Part shown: positions 26,137 through 35,460 of the stretch, piece after piece
Layout of the letters: every line of letters begins with the position of its first letter
Numbering within the stretch: position 1 is the first letter of the stretch
Assembly (NCBI GenBank): GCA_001567105.1
Contig: LMZR01000035.1
Location: 1 to 53,982 of the forward strand
Origin: Chloroflexi bacterium OLB14
GTDB lineage: Bacteria; Chloroflexota; Anaerolineae; Anaerolineales; Villigracilaceae
DNA length: 53,982 nucleotides
Direction: 5' to 3'
Made by a program: the position numbers and the translations under genes
The notes under the pieces: generated by a model
Seen by the model: the letters and a program-made list of their open reading frames with translations, nothing else
The model's database searches: none
Told to the model about the DNA's origin: nothing

Positions 26137-27399
26137 TTATTTCTCCCCTAATTGTATATTCTTTTTTACATGAGTTCGTAATTTGGTATGTTTGATCCCG
26201 CTCAAATCAATTTTCTTGGCATCAATCATCTTTGCAAATCTTTGAATCCCTTTAGCAAGCGCATCTGCAAATTTAGAATCAACAACTGTATCATCCTCAA
26301 GCCAAAAGCCAAGAATATGAAGTGTGTTTGTAGTTCTATCAAGTTTGGGGTCAAGGCGAGCAACCAAATCATCACCGTATAAAATCGGTAGCACATAATA
26401 TCCCCACTTGCGTTGATGTTCAGGCTTATACACTTCCCACACATACTCAAAGTCGAAGACAAGTTTTGCTCGTCCGCGAGCAGAGACCATTTCCAGCGGA
26501 GCGAGAAGCGTCACTTCTTCATTGGTGGTGGTATCTAATGCTTTCCATGCTTTTGGAATTTTCCCTGATTCCAAATCATCAAAAAATTTTATATTTTCAC
26601 TCAACGTAATCCAATTTTCTTTTGAGCCTTCGATTTGAAAGCGCGTAATGATCTTATTTTCAAACAATTCATTTAATTTATTTTGCGATTCTTGTTTGCT
26701 TACTTTTCTATCCAACCCATCTGCCCATGCAAAATGAAAACGCTTTTCACGAATCAAATTCATCATCTTAATTTGTTTGGTTGCAAAATAATTTTCAGCA
26801 TCTTTCACGCTAGCAACATAATCATATTTTTTTGGCACAACACGTTCACGCAAATCATAAATGCGGTCAAAGCCTTTGCGATGCGAAATCATCACTTCGC
26901 CGATCATCCACAAATAATATAAAGTTACCGCTGTATCTTTGCGCCCGCGATAACTCCACTCTTTGAAAGCAGTGCCTTCAAAATCACGATTGCCCATCGC
27001 GCCATTATCTTTCAATGTTTTCAAAACAAATTTTATTAAATCTTTGGGCGGATGTTTAAACGATTCATAATGCATTCCACGCGCCTGATAATTTTTCATC
27101 GGCAATTGCCAATACGGAAATTCACGCATCGGATACATCGCCAACCAGCCACCATAATCAAACGCCTGACGTTTTTCATACGCCATTTGATATAGCATTT
27201 CAGGCTTGTAATTGACAACGCGACCATACATAGCAATATCTTGACTGCGTGCTACCATCGTCAACGGATCGAGTTGCAACGCTTCAATTTGACGTAAAGC
27301 TGTTTCTACACCTTTGACATTTTCATATCTGCGACCAGGCCACAAGCCTTGTGCGCCTAATAAAAATTTTCGGTATGTGTGTTTTGAGATTGTTATCAT
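26137..27399 (-). CDS. YcaQ-type DNA glycosylase (HTH_42 family)
   Basis: A 420-residue protein of the AlkZ/YcaQ superfamily of winged-helix DNA glycosylases, which remove alkylated bases or unhook interstrand crosslinks. The N-terminus reads FLLGAQGLWPGRR and then ALRQIEALQLDPL. The catalytic Gln-x-Asp, Q42-L43-D44, matches the YcaQ (crosslink) type rather than the Gln-x-Gln of AlkZ, as I recall the family. Repeated winged-helix segments follow, and the C-terminal GYYVLPILYGDDLVARLDPK matches the usual beta-barrel end. No ribosome binding site is obvious. It is likely the first gene of the run down to 23333, since spacing is short. Confidence 0.85.
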   Translation of the reverse strand: MITISKHTYRKFLLGAQGLWPGRRYENVKGVETALRQIEALQLDPLTMVARSQDIAMYGRVVNYKPEMLYQMAYEKRQAFDYGGWLAMYPMREFPYWQLPMKNYQARGMHYESFKHPPKDLIKFVLKTLKDNGAMGNRDFEGTAFKEWSYRGRKDTAVTLYYLWMIGEVMISHRKGFDRIYDLRERVVPKKYDYVASVKDAENYFATKQIKMMNLIREKRFHFAWADGLDRKVSKQESQNKLNELFENKIITRFQIEGSKENWITLSENIKFFDDLESGKIPKAWKALDTTTNEEVTLLAPLEMVSARGRAKLVFDFEYVWEVYKPEHQRKWGYYVLPILYGDDLVARLDPKLDRTTNTLHILGFWLEDDTVVDSKFADALAKGIQRFAKMIDAKKIDLSGIKHTKLRTHVKKNIQLGEK

Positions 27400-27649
27400 A
27401 ATAAGTAGCCTTTAGCGATTAGCAATTAGCATTTAGCAATTAGTAATTATAGTCCATTTGTTCTATTTATAGAAATTTGTGTTGATAAATGTTTGACCCC
27501 GTAGGGGTCAAATGATTATAGATTTTCAAACAAAATTACAGAACCCCGTAGGGTGTCAATACTATTTCATCCTACGGGATTATTTTTCTGTTTCATTAAT
27601 TTCTATAATAATTTCATCCTTCGGGATTGATATACAGTTACGCAATAAA
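27400..27649. repeat. Intergenic repeat cluster (TTAGC and CCCGTAGGG families)
   Basis: No gene is seen here. At 27411-27447, short direct repeats of TTAGCAATTAG type occur. At 27496-27515, GACCCCGTAGGGGTC is a perfect palindrome. Further CCCGTAGGG copies lie near 27543 and 27575, and a CCTTCGGG variant near 27618. These match the cluster at 4470-4660 and the TTAGCG run at 6906-6930, showing both families are dispersed. Confidence 0.65.
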
Positions 27650-27653
27650 AAAA

Positions 27654-27674
27654 ACCGAGACTTTTCATCTCGGT
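27654..27674 (-). terminator. Terminator of the small membrane protein operon
   Basis: ACCGAGA (27654-27660) pairs with TCTCGGT (27668-27674). On the minus strand the hairpin is followed by a run of eight T, so it terminates the genes at 27696-28319. Confidence 0.85.
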
Positions 27675-27695
27675 CAATTATCTATTATCTATTAT

Positions 27696-27887
27696 CTAAT
27701 CATCATTCAACGAAGCGATGGCACGCAATAAGCCAAATAACAACACCCCAAGCTTTAACCCCTCACCTGTTGTGATGGCTGTTTCTCTTTCATTTTTTTC
27801 CGCACGGCGATTTAGTAACATTGCGGCTATGAGACCTACCACCGCACCAATAATCACACCGCCAAAAATTGTTCTGCTTCTGTTCAT
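27696..27887 (-). CDS. Small single-helix membrane protein (YtxH-like)
   Basis: A 63-residue protein with an N-terminal glycine-zipper-like helix (GGVIIGAVVGLIAAMLL), a charged middle (NRRAEKNERET) and a second moderately hydrophobic segment (LKLGVLLFGLLRAIASL). The first half looks like YtxH-type stress proteins, but the match is only by pattern. It lies 12 bases after the 27900-28319 gene and before a good terminator, so it is probably real. Confidence 0.6.
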   Translation of the reverse strand: MNRSRTIFGGVIIGAVVGLIAAMLLNRRAEKNERETAITTGEGLKLGVLLFGLLRAIASLNDD

Positions 27888-27899
27888 GGAGTCACCTTT

Positions 27900-28319
27900 T
27901 CAAAAAAATGCTTTGATTGTTTCTAGCCAGACATTAATCGCAACAATGGGTTTCGCCGCCATATTTGCTCCACGTTTGATGTAGCCTTCGGCTATAAACA
28001 CATAATCTTGAGCAATGCCTGTGTAATAGGGTAATGCGCTAATAGCACGCGACATTAAATAAATTAGCCCAATTAACAAAGCCAGCACGATGATGCCTGC
28101 AATCATCACTGGAATCACAATCCAAATAGTAGAAATTGCCGCCCAACGACCTACGTCACCGCCTTGATTGAAGGTAGCAAAACTTATCCACACGATAAAT
28201 CCTACAAACACTAAGGCACTAATGACCACAGGCAGGATAATCTTAGTCACCCGTTGTTTGCGATGTAACAAATATGAATAATGTTCAGGTCGTTGAAGTA
28301 CTTTTGCTTTTTCAGTCAT
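27900..28319 (-). CDS. Hypothetical two-helix membrane protein
   Basis: A 139-residue protein. A basic N-terminus (RPEHYSYLLHRKQRVTK) is followed by two membrane helices, at about residues 25-48 and 65-90. The C-terminal 50 residues are amphipathic (IAQDYVFIAEGYIKRGANM). I do not recognise the family. TAAAAT seven bases before the ATG suggests leaderless expression. Confidence 0.62.
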   Translation of the reverse strand: MTEKAKVLQRPEHYSYLLHRKQRVTKIILPVVISALVFVGFIVWISFATFNQGGDVGRWAAISTIWIVIPVMIAGIIVLALLIGLIYLMSRAISALPYYTGIAQDYVFIAEGYIKRGANMAAKPIVAINVWLETIKAFF

Positions 28320-28353
28320 TGGGGATATTTTAGCATGAAACAGAAAAGTAGAA

Positions 28354-29112
28354 TTATTTTTTGAACGAAGTTGCTTCTTGCGCTATTTCTTCTTTTCTCA
28401 TTCTCTCAAAATTTTCCATCTTTAACCTATTAAATCCTTCGGGATTCATTTGGCAATGATAGTAGTAGTGATCTTTCAATGTTTGTTCTTTTATTTTTTC
28501 TTTTTCCTTCTTGGATATCGGCAATATATTTGTAAATTGAAGAATTTTTTGAATAGCTTTAAATAAAACATAAAGAAATGCTATTAATGACAAATATTGG
28601 TTGAAGTAAACAAAAATTTCCGCAACAAATGCCGTTAACACAATCCATACAAGGATTATAAATCTGCCATCATCTATTTGTCGCCTTCTCTTTTCCCTAT
28701 CAATGCCATACTGAGTGTCAGTAATAAAATTGAAGTCAGAATATAAATTATTTCTATATTCTTGATCTAACCCCACATCAGGAATTTCTTCATCTTTCAA
28801 CAACCCCCAATGAAAATAAATTTCACCTCTTTGATCAAAAAATGCAATAAGATGTTTTTTCTCTTTTATTTTTGAAAATTTATACAAATCACCTTTATTA
28901 TCAAAAACTGAAACCATCACTGGAATTGGATATAGCGTAAGCCAACACGTTGCTTCTTTTTCCATAGCTTTTATAATATCTGTTTCACGAGTTTCTTCAA
29001 CTGTCAATATCAGTTGAATATTTGCAAACTTAAAATAATTCGCAGGATGATATTCAACAAAATACCACTCACGATGTTCTTTTTTAGGTTCGTATTTTCC
29101 ATCAGTATTCAT
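28354..29112 (-). CDS. Hypothetical membrane-anchored protein
   Basis: A 252-residue protein I do not recognise. The first 145 residues form a soluble region rich in strands (ANIQLILTVEETRET, VSVFDNKGDLYKFSK, FFDQRGEIYFHWGLL). Two membrane helices follow at about 152-168 and 172-190, then a long charged cytosolic helix. TAAAAT stands six bases before the ATG, again implying a leaderless message. Its A+T content is a little higher than that of its neighbours. Confidence 0.6.
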   Translation of the reverse strand: MNTDGKYEPKKEHREWYFVEYHPANYFKFANIQLILTVEETRETDIIKAMEKEATCWLTLYPIPVMVSVFDNKGDLYKFSKIKEKKHLIAFFDQRGEIYFHWGLLKDEEIPDVGLDQEYRNNLYSDFNFITDTQYGIDREKRRRQIDDGRFIILVWIVLTAFVAEIFVYFNQYLSLIAFLYVLFKAIQKILQFTNILPISKKEKEKIKEQTLKDHYYYHCQMNPEGFNRLKMENFERMRKEEIAQEATSFKK

Positions 29113-29133
29113 CCTGTTATTTTACCTACAAAA

Positions 29134-29166
29134 AGACCCTAAAGATTTTGAAAATCTTTAGGGTCT
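29134..29166 (-). terminator. Terminator after ftsZ
   Basis: AGACCCTAAAGATTTT pairs with AAAATCTTTAGGGTCT, and on the minus strand it is followed by a T-run. It closes the dcw cluster transcript just after the ftsZ stop codon. Confidence 0.88.
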
Positions 29167-29173
29167 AATTTAC

Positions 29174-30334
29174 TTATCTTCTATTTCTCAAAAACGTTGG
29201 TACATCTAAATCATCAGAGCCGAGATTGGGTGCAGGTTGTGATTTGACATCACTCGATGCACGCGTCTCAGCACCAACGCTGACAGATTCTTTGGGAGGA
29301 GCAAACAACATCCCCGAAGCAGAAGCAGGCTTCTCGCTACGTGGGAGGCGTTCTAAAGTGCGGCGAGCAACTCCACTTCGTTCAAATCCAGTAGCAATGA
29401 CCGTCACCCGAATCTCATCACCTAATTCAGGATCAATCACCGCACCGAAGATCATGTTCACATCAGGATGTGAAGTTTCACGAATAATCGCGGCGGCTTG
29501 ATTGACTTCAAAGAGAGTCATGTTTGGACCACCAGTGACATTGAACAAGACACCGCGTGCGCCATCAATTGTTATATCAAGCAATTGACTTGATATGGCT
29601 TGTTCAGCCGCAGTCTTTGCACGTTCATCACCAGAGCCACGACCCACAGCCATTAATGCCGCGCCACCTTCAGACATAATCGCGCGCACATCAGCAAAAT
29701 CCAAATTGATTAAACCTGGAATAGTAATTAATTCTGAAATACCTTGAATACCTTGATGCAAAACTTCATCAGCCATTCTAAAGGCATCTTGCAATGAAGA
29801 TTTTTTATCAGCCAGTTGAAGCAAACGATCATTCGGAATTGAAATAAGTGTATGTGCATGTTCTTTCATTTTGCTAACGCCCACCTCAGCCGATTGACCA
29901 CGCTTACTACCTTCAAATGTAAATGGACGTGTTACAACACCAATGGTCAACGCACCAGATTCTTTTGCAACTTGTGCAACCACAGGTGCAGCACCAGTTC
30001 CTGTTCCGCCACCCATACCAGCAGTGACAAAAACCATATCGGCACCTTTAAGCACGTTATAAAGTTCATCAGATGATTCTTCTGCGGCTTTACGACCAAT
30101 TTCAGGATCACCACCTGCACCAAGTCCGCGTGTAATTTTATCGCCTAAGCGCACACGCACAGGCGCACGTGATAACGTCAACGCTTGTGCATCTGTATTG
30201 GCTGAAATAAATTCAACGCCTTGAATACCTTCTTCCATCATACGGTTAACAGCGTTTTGTCCGCCACCACCAACACCGATGACTTTGATGCGTGCAAATG
30301 CTTCACTTTGTAGATTTCTTTTGTTTGTATCCAT
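29174..30334 (-). CDS. ftsZ: Cell division GTPase FtsZ
   Basis: Tubulin-like GTPase that forms the division ring. In 386 residues it has [17 protein letters not shown] at 17-33 and the GTP-binding tubulin signature [12 protein letters not shown] at 106-117. The catalytic T7-loop region is [16 protein letters not shown] variable linker follows, and the C-terminal peptide [13 protein letters not shown] should bind FtsA and other anchors. AGGAG lies before the ATG. It is the last gene of the dcw cluster and is intact. Confidence 0.98.
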   Translation of the reverse strand: MDTNKRNLQSEAFARIKVIGVGGGGQNAVNRMMEEGIQGVEFISANTDAQALTLSRAPVRVRLGDKITRGLGAGGDPEIGRKAAEESSDELYNVLKGADMVFVTAGMGGGTGTGAAPVVAQVAKESGALTIGVVTRPFTFEGSKRGQSAEVGVSKMKEHAHTLISIPNDRLLQLADKKSSLQDAFRMADEVLHQGIQGISELITIPGLINLDFADVRAIMSEGGAALMAVGRGSGDERAKTAAEQAISSQLLDITIDGARGVLFNVTGGPNMTLFEVNQAAAIIRETSHPDVNMIFGAVIDPELGDEIRVTVIATGFERSGVARRTLERLPRSEKPASASGMLFAPPKESVSVGAETRASSDVKSQPAPNLGSDDLDVPTFLRNRR

Positions 30335-30441
30335 TTTATTCTCCTGGCAAGAATATGCCTAATCTTAAACGATAATTCGATTTTTTAACAGGGTTAACAA
30401 GTACCAATTTACAAACTTTCTTTCAGTGATTCTTCTTTCCT

Positions 30442-30481
30442 CTTTCTTCTTTCATTGTTTAGAAAAGATGAAAGAAGAAAG
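30442..30481. repeat. 14-bp hairpin between ftsA and ftsZ
   Basis: CTTTCTTCTTTCAT (30442-30455) pairs with ATGAAAGAAGAAAG (30468-30481) with a 12-base loop. It is purine/pyrimidine-biased on each arm. Read from ftsA toward ftsZ there is no T-run directly after it, so it may be a processing or attenuation hairpin that adjusts the ftsA:ftsZ ratio, or simply a repeat. Confidence 0.5.
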
Positions 30482-30489
30482 AAAATTGA

Positions 30490-31731
30490 CTATGGCAACA
30501 ACCTCTTCATCCAATTCTTAACCGCTTCAAAACTGACCTGTGAGTTGTTTCTGTTTCTGCGACTTTTATTTCCACTGGAAATAGCCACTTGATGATCTTG
30601 CATTGCAATTGCCCATTTCAACAATCCAATAGATGTTGAATACATAGGTGAATTTAATTTATCAACAAGACCTTTCAAATTTTGTGGTTGTGCAGTTCGC
30701 ACAGGCATTCCTAACACTTCACTTGCAACTTTACTGATAGCAGGCAAGGCAGATGTGCCACCTGTTAACACCATACCAGCAGGTAATAAACCATCATAAC
30801 CAGAGCGTTTAATTTCTTGCAAAATTAATCCAAATGTTTCTTCTACGCGTGCTTCAATGATATGTGCTAAATCTTGACGATTGATACGCACATCTTTATC
30901 TTCACCAAACGGGCGGATTAAGAAAAATTCTTCCATGCCAATTTCAGATTTCACTGCATGACCTTGTTGCTTCTTGACATCTTCTGCTTGCGATAAATTC
31001 AAACGTAACCCATGCGCAATATCTTGAGTGATGTGATTCCCACCCACTGCTAAAACCATGGTATGCCAAACATCACCATCTACATAAATGGCTAAATCCG
31101 TTGTGCCACCACCAATATCACAAACTGCTACACCTGCTTGGCGTTCTTGTTCAGTCAACACAACTTCGGCAGAGGCTAATGGATTCAAAACAAATTGTTG
31201 AATCTCCACGCCTGCCGCACTAACACTTTGACGAATATTATCTACCGTTGCACTTGCGGCAGTGATGATGTGAGTCTCTACTTCTAACTTATATCCATGC
31301 ATACCAACTGGAGTCTTTACACCTTCTTGACCGTCTACTGATATGCCACGTTGAATCACATGCACAATTTCACGGTCATGTGGAATGGCGATGGCTTGAG
31401 CTTGGTCAAGTGCATTGGCTAAATCATGGATGCTGATGATGCCACTGGGAACGCCAGCCGAGCCACGACTATTAACAGAGGAAACATGTGCACCCGCCAA
31501 ACTGACTAAGGCAGTTGTAATCTCCAAACTAGATGTGCTTTCTGCTTTTTCAACAGATCGTTTAATGGCTTGAGATGCGGCGGCTAAATCTACAACAATG
31601 CCTTTACGAATCCCAGCCGAAGGTTCAATGCCTACGCCAAGAATGCGAACATTGCCATCATCTTCCACTCGCCCAACGAGTGTGCAGATTTTTGTTGTGC
31701 CTACGTCTATGCCTACTACAATTTCTTCCAT
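30490..31731 (-). CDS. ftsA: Cell division protein FtsA
   Basis: Actin-like ATPase that tethers FtsZ to the membrane. Its 413 residues include the phosphate-1 motif VGIDVGTTKICTLVG, the SHS2-inserted 1C region, phosphate-2 VAVCDIGGGTTDLAIY and the adenosine motif MVLTGGTSALPAISKVA. The C-terminal amphipathic helix FEAVKNWMKRLLP is the membrane-targeting sequence. It lies between ftsQ and ftsZ as in other dcw clusters. Confidence 0.96.
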   Translation of the reverse strand: MEEIVVGIDVGTTKICTLVGRVEDDGNVRILGVGIEPSAGIRKGIVVDLAAASQAIKRSVEKAESTSSLEITTALVSLAGAHVSSVNSRGSAGVPSGIISIHDLANALDQAQAIAIPHDREIVHVIQRGISVDGQEGVKTPVGMHGYKLEVETHIITAASATVDNIRQSVSAAGVEIQQFVLNPLASAEVVLTEQERQAGVAVCDIGGGTTDLAIYVDGDVWHTMVLAVGGNHITQDIAHGLRLNLSQAEDVKKQQGHAVKSEIGMEEFFLIRPFGEDKDVRINRQDLAHIIEARVEETFGLILQEIKRSGYDGLLPAGMVLTGGTSALPAISKVASEVLGMPVRTAQPQNLKGLVDKLNSPMYSTSIGLLKWAIAMQDHQVAISSGNKSRRNRNNSQVSFEAVKNWMKRLLP

Positions 31732-31745
31732 ATCTTTTCCATTTT

Positions 31746-31811
31746 GTAGGTCACGTTTTTAACGTGACTTATTTCATTAATTTTATTTGTCACGCTACAA
31801 GCGTGACCTAC
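31746..31811. repeat. REP-like double hairpin supplying the ftsQ stop codon
   Basis: GTAG, then the GTCACG/CGTGAC hairpin with a TTTTTAA loop (31746-31768), a 20-base A+T-rich linker, and an inverted GTCACG/CGTGAC hairpin with loop CTACAAG ending in CTAC (31789-31811). Each half is identical to a half of the element at 35414-35460. The stop codon TAG of ftsQ (minus strand, 31810-31808) lies within the GTAG head. Confidence 0.82.
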
Positions 31812-32785
31812 GGTTCTACAACCTCTGCCATGCGATAAAACGGTGCATCGGGATGAACAACATTGATATAAATTGGTGTTCGATTGCTAGCTGATAATGA
31901 ATCTACCAATGATTGGTAAATGCGCATCTTTAGTGGCATGTCATGTGCGGATGTGCCGAAAGCAACTGTCCAGCCACGTGGGTCTTGCCAGTGTAAACCG
32001 TCAGCCAATGAAAAGGTTAGGGTAGAGCCAGCAGGCACAAGCGGGGCAAGAAGCGTGACCGCATCTACTAAATCTTTTTGCAGGTAGGGGGTCAAATTGT
32101 TTTCATCTGTAATGCCTGCAGGTGGTGTATCAATAACGTTGAGTAGAATTAAGTTTTCTGCAAGTCCGTGGGGGCGAAATGCAATGCCGTTTGTATCTAT
32201 CCAAGTGTAACCTTGATTTTGTTGTAATAAGATAACAGGCGTGCGTTCTGTGACGGTGATGTGAACTTGATTTGGTAAGTATACATTCACTTGTGCTGAA
32301 ATTAACTCGGGATAGTTTGTGAGGATATTATTTTCGATTTCATCACTTTGTAGCGTGAAGATTGATGCGCCCATTACACCACTAACAGCGTTGATTTCTT
32401 CTGAGGTGATGCGATTGGCGCCAAACACAGTGGCTTGTGGTACATGAAAATAGGGTAATGTAAATAACAAGTAAAGTGTAACACCTAATAATAATGTAAT
32501 GATGAGTGATGCGAAACGCCAATTGGCACGGATATGAAAATTGGGCAGTGCAATTTTTGTTTTTGGTAAATGAATTTCTGGTAAGCCAAGCAATAAATTA
32601 AAACGGCGTTTTGTTTTTTGTTTTATTGGGGCATAACCATTGATTGGCACAGTGGGTGTGCGTGAAGTGGCTCGTACCATAGGCTTGAGTGCTTGTTGTT
32701 TGGTTTGTGCCATTTCTTTAGCACTGCGTTCATTGCGCCGATTGCGTACAATTTCGGCTCGGGTGAGATCGCGTTTATTGCTCAT
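31808..32785 (-). CDS. ftsQ: Cell division protein FtsQ/DivIB
   Basis: A 325-residue bitopic membrane protein of the divisome. The first 110 residues are basic and cytosolic, longer than in Escherichia coli. A single helix is at about 100-125 (FASLIITLLLGVTLYLLF). A POTRA domain follows (HVPQATVFGANRITSEEI, VNVYLPNQVHITVTERTPV), then the FtsQ beta domain with YTWIDTNGIAFR. The stop codon is TAG inside a REP-like element. Confidence 0.9.
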   Translation of the reverse strand: MSNKRDLTRAEIVRNRRNERSAKEMAQTKQQALKPMVRATSRTPTVPINGYAPIKQKTKRRFNLLLGLPEIHLPKTKIALPNFHIRANWRFASLIITLLLGVTLYLLFTLPYFHVPQATVFGANRITSEEINAVSGVMGASIFTLQSDEIENNILTNYPELISAQVNVYLPNQVHITVTERTPVILLQQNQGYTWIDTNGIAFRPHGLAENLILLNVIDTPPAGITDENNLTPYLQKDLVDAVTLLAPLVPAGSTLTFSLADGLHWQDPRGWTVAFGTSAHDMPLKMRIYQSLVDSLSASNRTPIYINVVHPDAPFYRMAEVVEP

Positions 32786-32806
32786 GCTGTTCTCCGACGT
32801 TCGGTG

Positions 32807-33918
<1,112 letters not shown>

Positions 33919-33920
<2 letters not shown>

Positions 33921-33956
33921 TTCGTAATTCGTAATACGTGATTCGTAAAGAACGAA
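33919..33956. repeat. TTACG-family repeat, left flank of the four-helix gene
   Basis: This spacer reads TTCGTAATTCGTAATACG then TGATTCGTAAAGAACGAATT, direct and inverted forms of the CGTAAT unit seen in the hairpin at 6940-6979. It lies between ddl and the four-helix gene. Confidence 0.6.
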
Positions 33957-34436
33957 TTAAGGCATTGGTACATTCTTTAGCAAATCTTCTATCAAAACAT
34001 CAGTATTAATTTTGTATTCACTTGCTTCTTCACGGATTGATTTACCTCTTTGTTGAGGAACCATTGTTAACAAAAGACGAATGATGTGCGTTAACAAATT
34101 TCCGCGATGTTCAAATACTTTTTCTCCTAAAACGTGCCTGCTTTTGTAATACCAATCTCTACTTTCACGAGCAGAGCCAAGTGCATATTCATAAAAAACT
34201 GCTCGCATTTTGTTCGTACCACGAGAATAACCTTCTGCAATGTTTGCACTCACTGAACCTAACGAACCATATAACTGATTAGACACCTTATATAAACGTG
34301 GGTCAGTTTGTATTTTTGTAACATCATGCCAACCAAGTTCACCAATAAATAAACTTAATTTATAAATCGACATCTTCCATAATGCGTCATCTTTTATAAA
34401 ATTAGGAACTGTCACTTGCCATTCTTCAAAATTCAT
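33957..34436 (-). CDS. Four-helix-bundle protein (S23/IVP-like)
   Basis: A 159-residue helical protein of the four-helix-bundle group first known from 23S rRNA intervening sequences. Family marks are LYKVSNQLYGSLGSVSANIA followed by EGYSRGT, and YEYALGSARESRDWYYKS. Function is unknown. It interrupts the dcw cluster between murB and ddl, where no other cluster I know carries it, and is flanked on both sides by TTACG-family repeats. That suggests insertion together with the repeats. Confidence 0.82.
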   Translation of the reverse strand: MNFEEWQVTVPNFIKDDALWKMSIYKLSLFIGELGWHDVTKIQTDPRLYKVSNQLYGSLGSVSANIAEGYSRGTNKMRAVFYEYALGSARESRDWYYKSRHVLGEKVFEHRGNLLTHIIRLLLTMVPQQRGKSIREEASEYKINTDVLIEDLLKNVPMP

Positions 34437-34439
34437 CTC

Positions 34440-34475
34440 ATTACCTTTTACGCATTACGTTTTACGTATCACGCA
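34440..34475. repeat. TTACG-family repeat, right flank of the four-helix gene
   Basis: The spacer reads TTACCTTTTACGCATTACG and then TTTTACGTATCACGCAC, variants of the CGTAAT/TTACG unit also present at 33919-33956 and 6940-6979. Together with the left copy it brackets the four-helix gene. Confidence 0.55.
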
Positions 34476-34478
34476 CTT

Positions 34479-35402
34479 TTACCAATCTCCAATCATTTCA
34501 ACTTCCAACTCCAACTCAACGCCAAATTTTTCTTTAACAGTCTGACGAGTTAAATCAATTAACGCACGAACATCACTTGCTTTCGTTTCGCCATGATTGA
34601 CAAAAAAATTTCCGTGCACCGTACTGATTTCAGCATTGCCAATGCGTTTACCTTTTAAACCTGCCGCTTCAATTAAACGTCCTGCATAATCACCATCAGG
34701 ATTTTTAAACATCGAACCCATACTTGCACCTGGGGGCTGACTGGCTTTGCGGCGTTCGCTGAATTGATTAATTTTAACAGACACTTCCTCACTGCTTGCA
34801 TTTTTTAATCCCAACAAAGCTGAAAGGACAACCATTTTAATTTCATTACGTTTCATCACGCTCGAACGATAAGCATATTGCATTTGTTCAACAGAAAATT
34901 TTTCGATGCCGTTACCCGTCATCACTTCTGCCCAAATTAAAGTTTGCGAAATATCACCATCATACGCGCCCGCATTGCCATACACTGCCCCACCCACTGT
35001 GCCAGGCACTGTACACGCCCATTCCAAACCAGATAAACCTTTATCAATACATCTTCTTGATAAATTGCTGATGACAACACCCGCTTCGCACCAGACTTGT
35101 GGTTGGTCACCGAACCCAAACTTGACTTCCTTCGCCCGATTCAAAACCACCACGCCCCGAAAGCCTTTATCACTGACTAAGACATTCGAGCCACCACCAA
35201 GTATTGTGTAATTGATATTGTTATCCCAAATGATTTCAACTACATTAGCAAGTTCATCTTTTGATTTAACTGTAATCAACACATCAGCAGGTCCGCCAAT
35301 GCGTGCAGAGGTATAAGGCGCAAGCGATACATGCTCTTTTACGGCATCCCCGAAATGAGCAGATAATATTTCAAAAGCAGAAAGTGTTTGTGTCATAAAC
35401 AT
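34479..35402 (-). CDS. murB: UDP-N-acetylenolpyruvoylglucosamine reductase
   Basis: FAD-dependent reductase that forms UDP-N-acetylmuramate. Its 307 residues contain the FAD-binding TILGGGSNVLVSDKGFRG, the substrate-binding VPGTVGGAVYGNAGAY, YRSSVMKR and the catalytic GASMGSMFKNPDGDYAGRL, where Ser is the proton donor region. The C-terminal GLKGKRIGNAEISTVHGNF and FVNHGETKASDV fit type II MurB. An ATG two codons downstream is an equally possible start. Confidence 0.96.
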   Translation of the reverse strand: MFMTQTLSAFEILSAHFGDAVKEHVSLAPYTSARIGGPADVLITVKSKDELANVVEIIWDNNINYTILGGGSNVLVSDKGFRGVVVLNRAKEVKFGFGDQPQVWCEAGVVISNLSRRCIDKGLSGLEWACTVPGTVGGAVYGNAGAYDGDISQTLIWAEVMTGNGIEKFSVEQMQYAYRSSVMKRNEIKMVVLSALLGLKNASSEEVSVKINQFSERRKASQPPGASMGSMFKNPDGDYAGRLIEAAGLKGKRIGNAEISTVHGNFFVNHGETKASDVRALIDLTRQTVKEKFGVELELEVEMIGDW

Positions 35403-35413
35403 AATTTCATTTC

Positions 35414-35460
35414 GTAGGTCACGCTTGTAGCGTGACTGTCACGTTAAAAACGTGACCTAC
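35414..35460. repeat. REP-like double hairpin supplying the murC stop codon
   Basis: GTAG plus the GTCACG/CGTGAC hairpin (loop CTTGTAG), a single-base linker, then a second GTCACG/CGTGAC hairpin (loop TTAAAAA) ending in CTAC. It is the reverse complement of 31746-31811 except that the linker is 1 base rather than 20. The murC stop codon TAG (minus strand, 35459-35457) lies in the head. Confidence 0.83.
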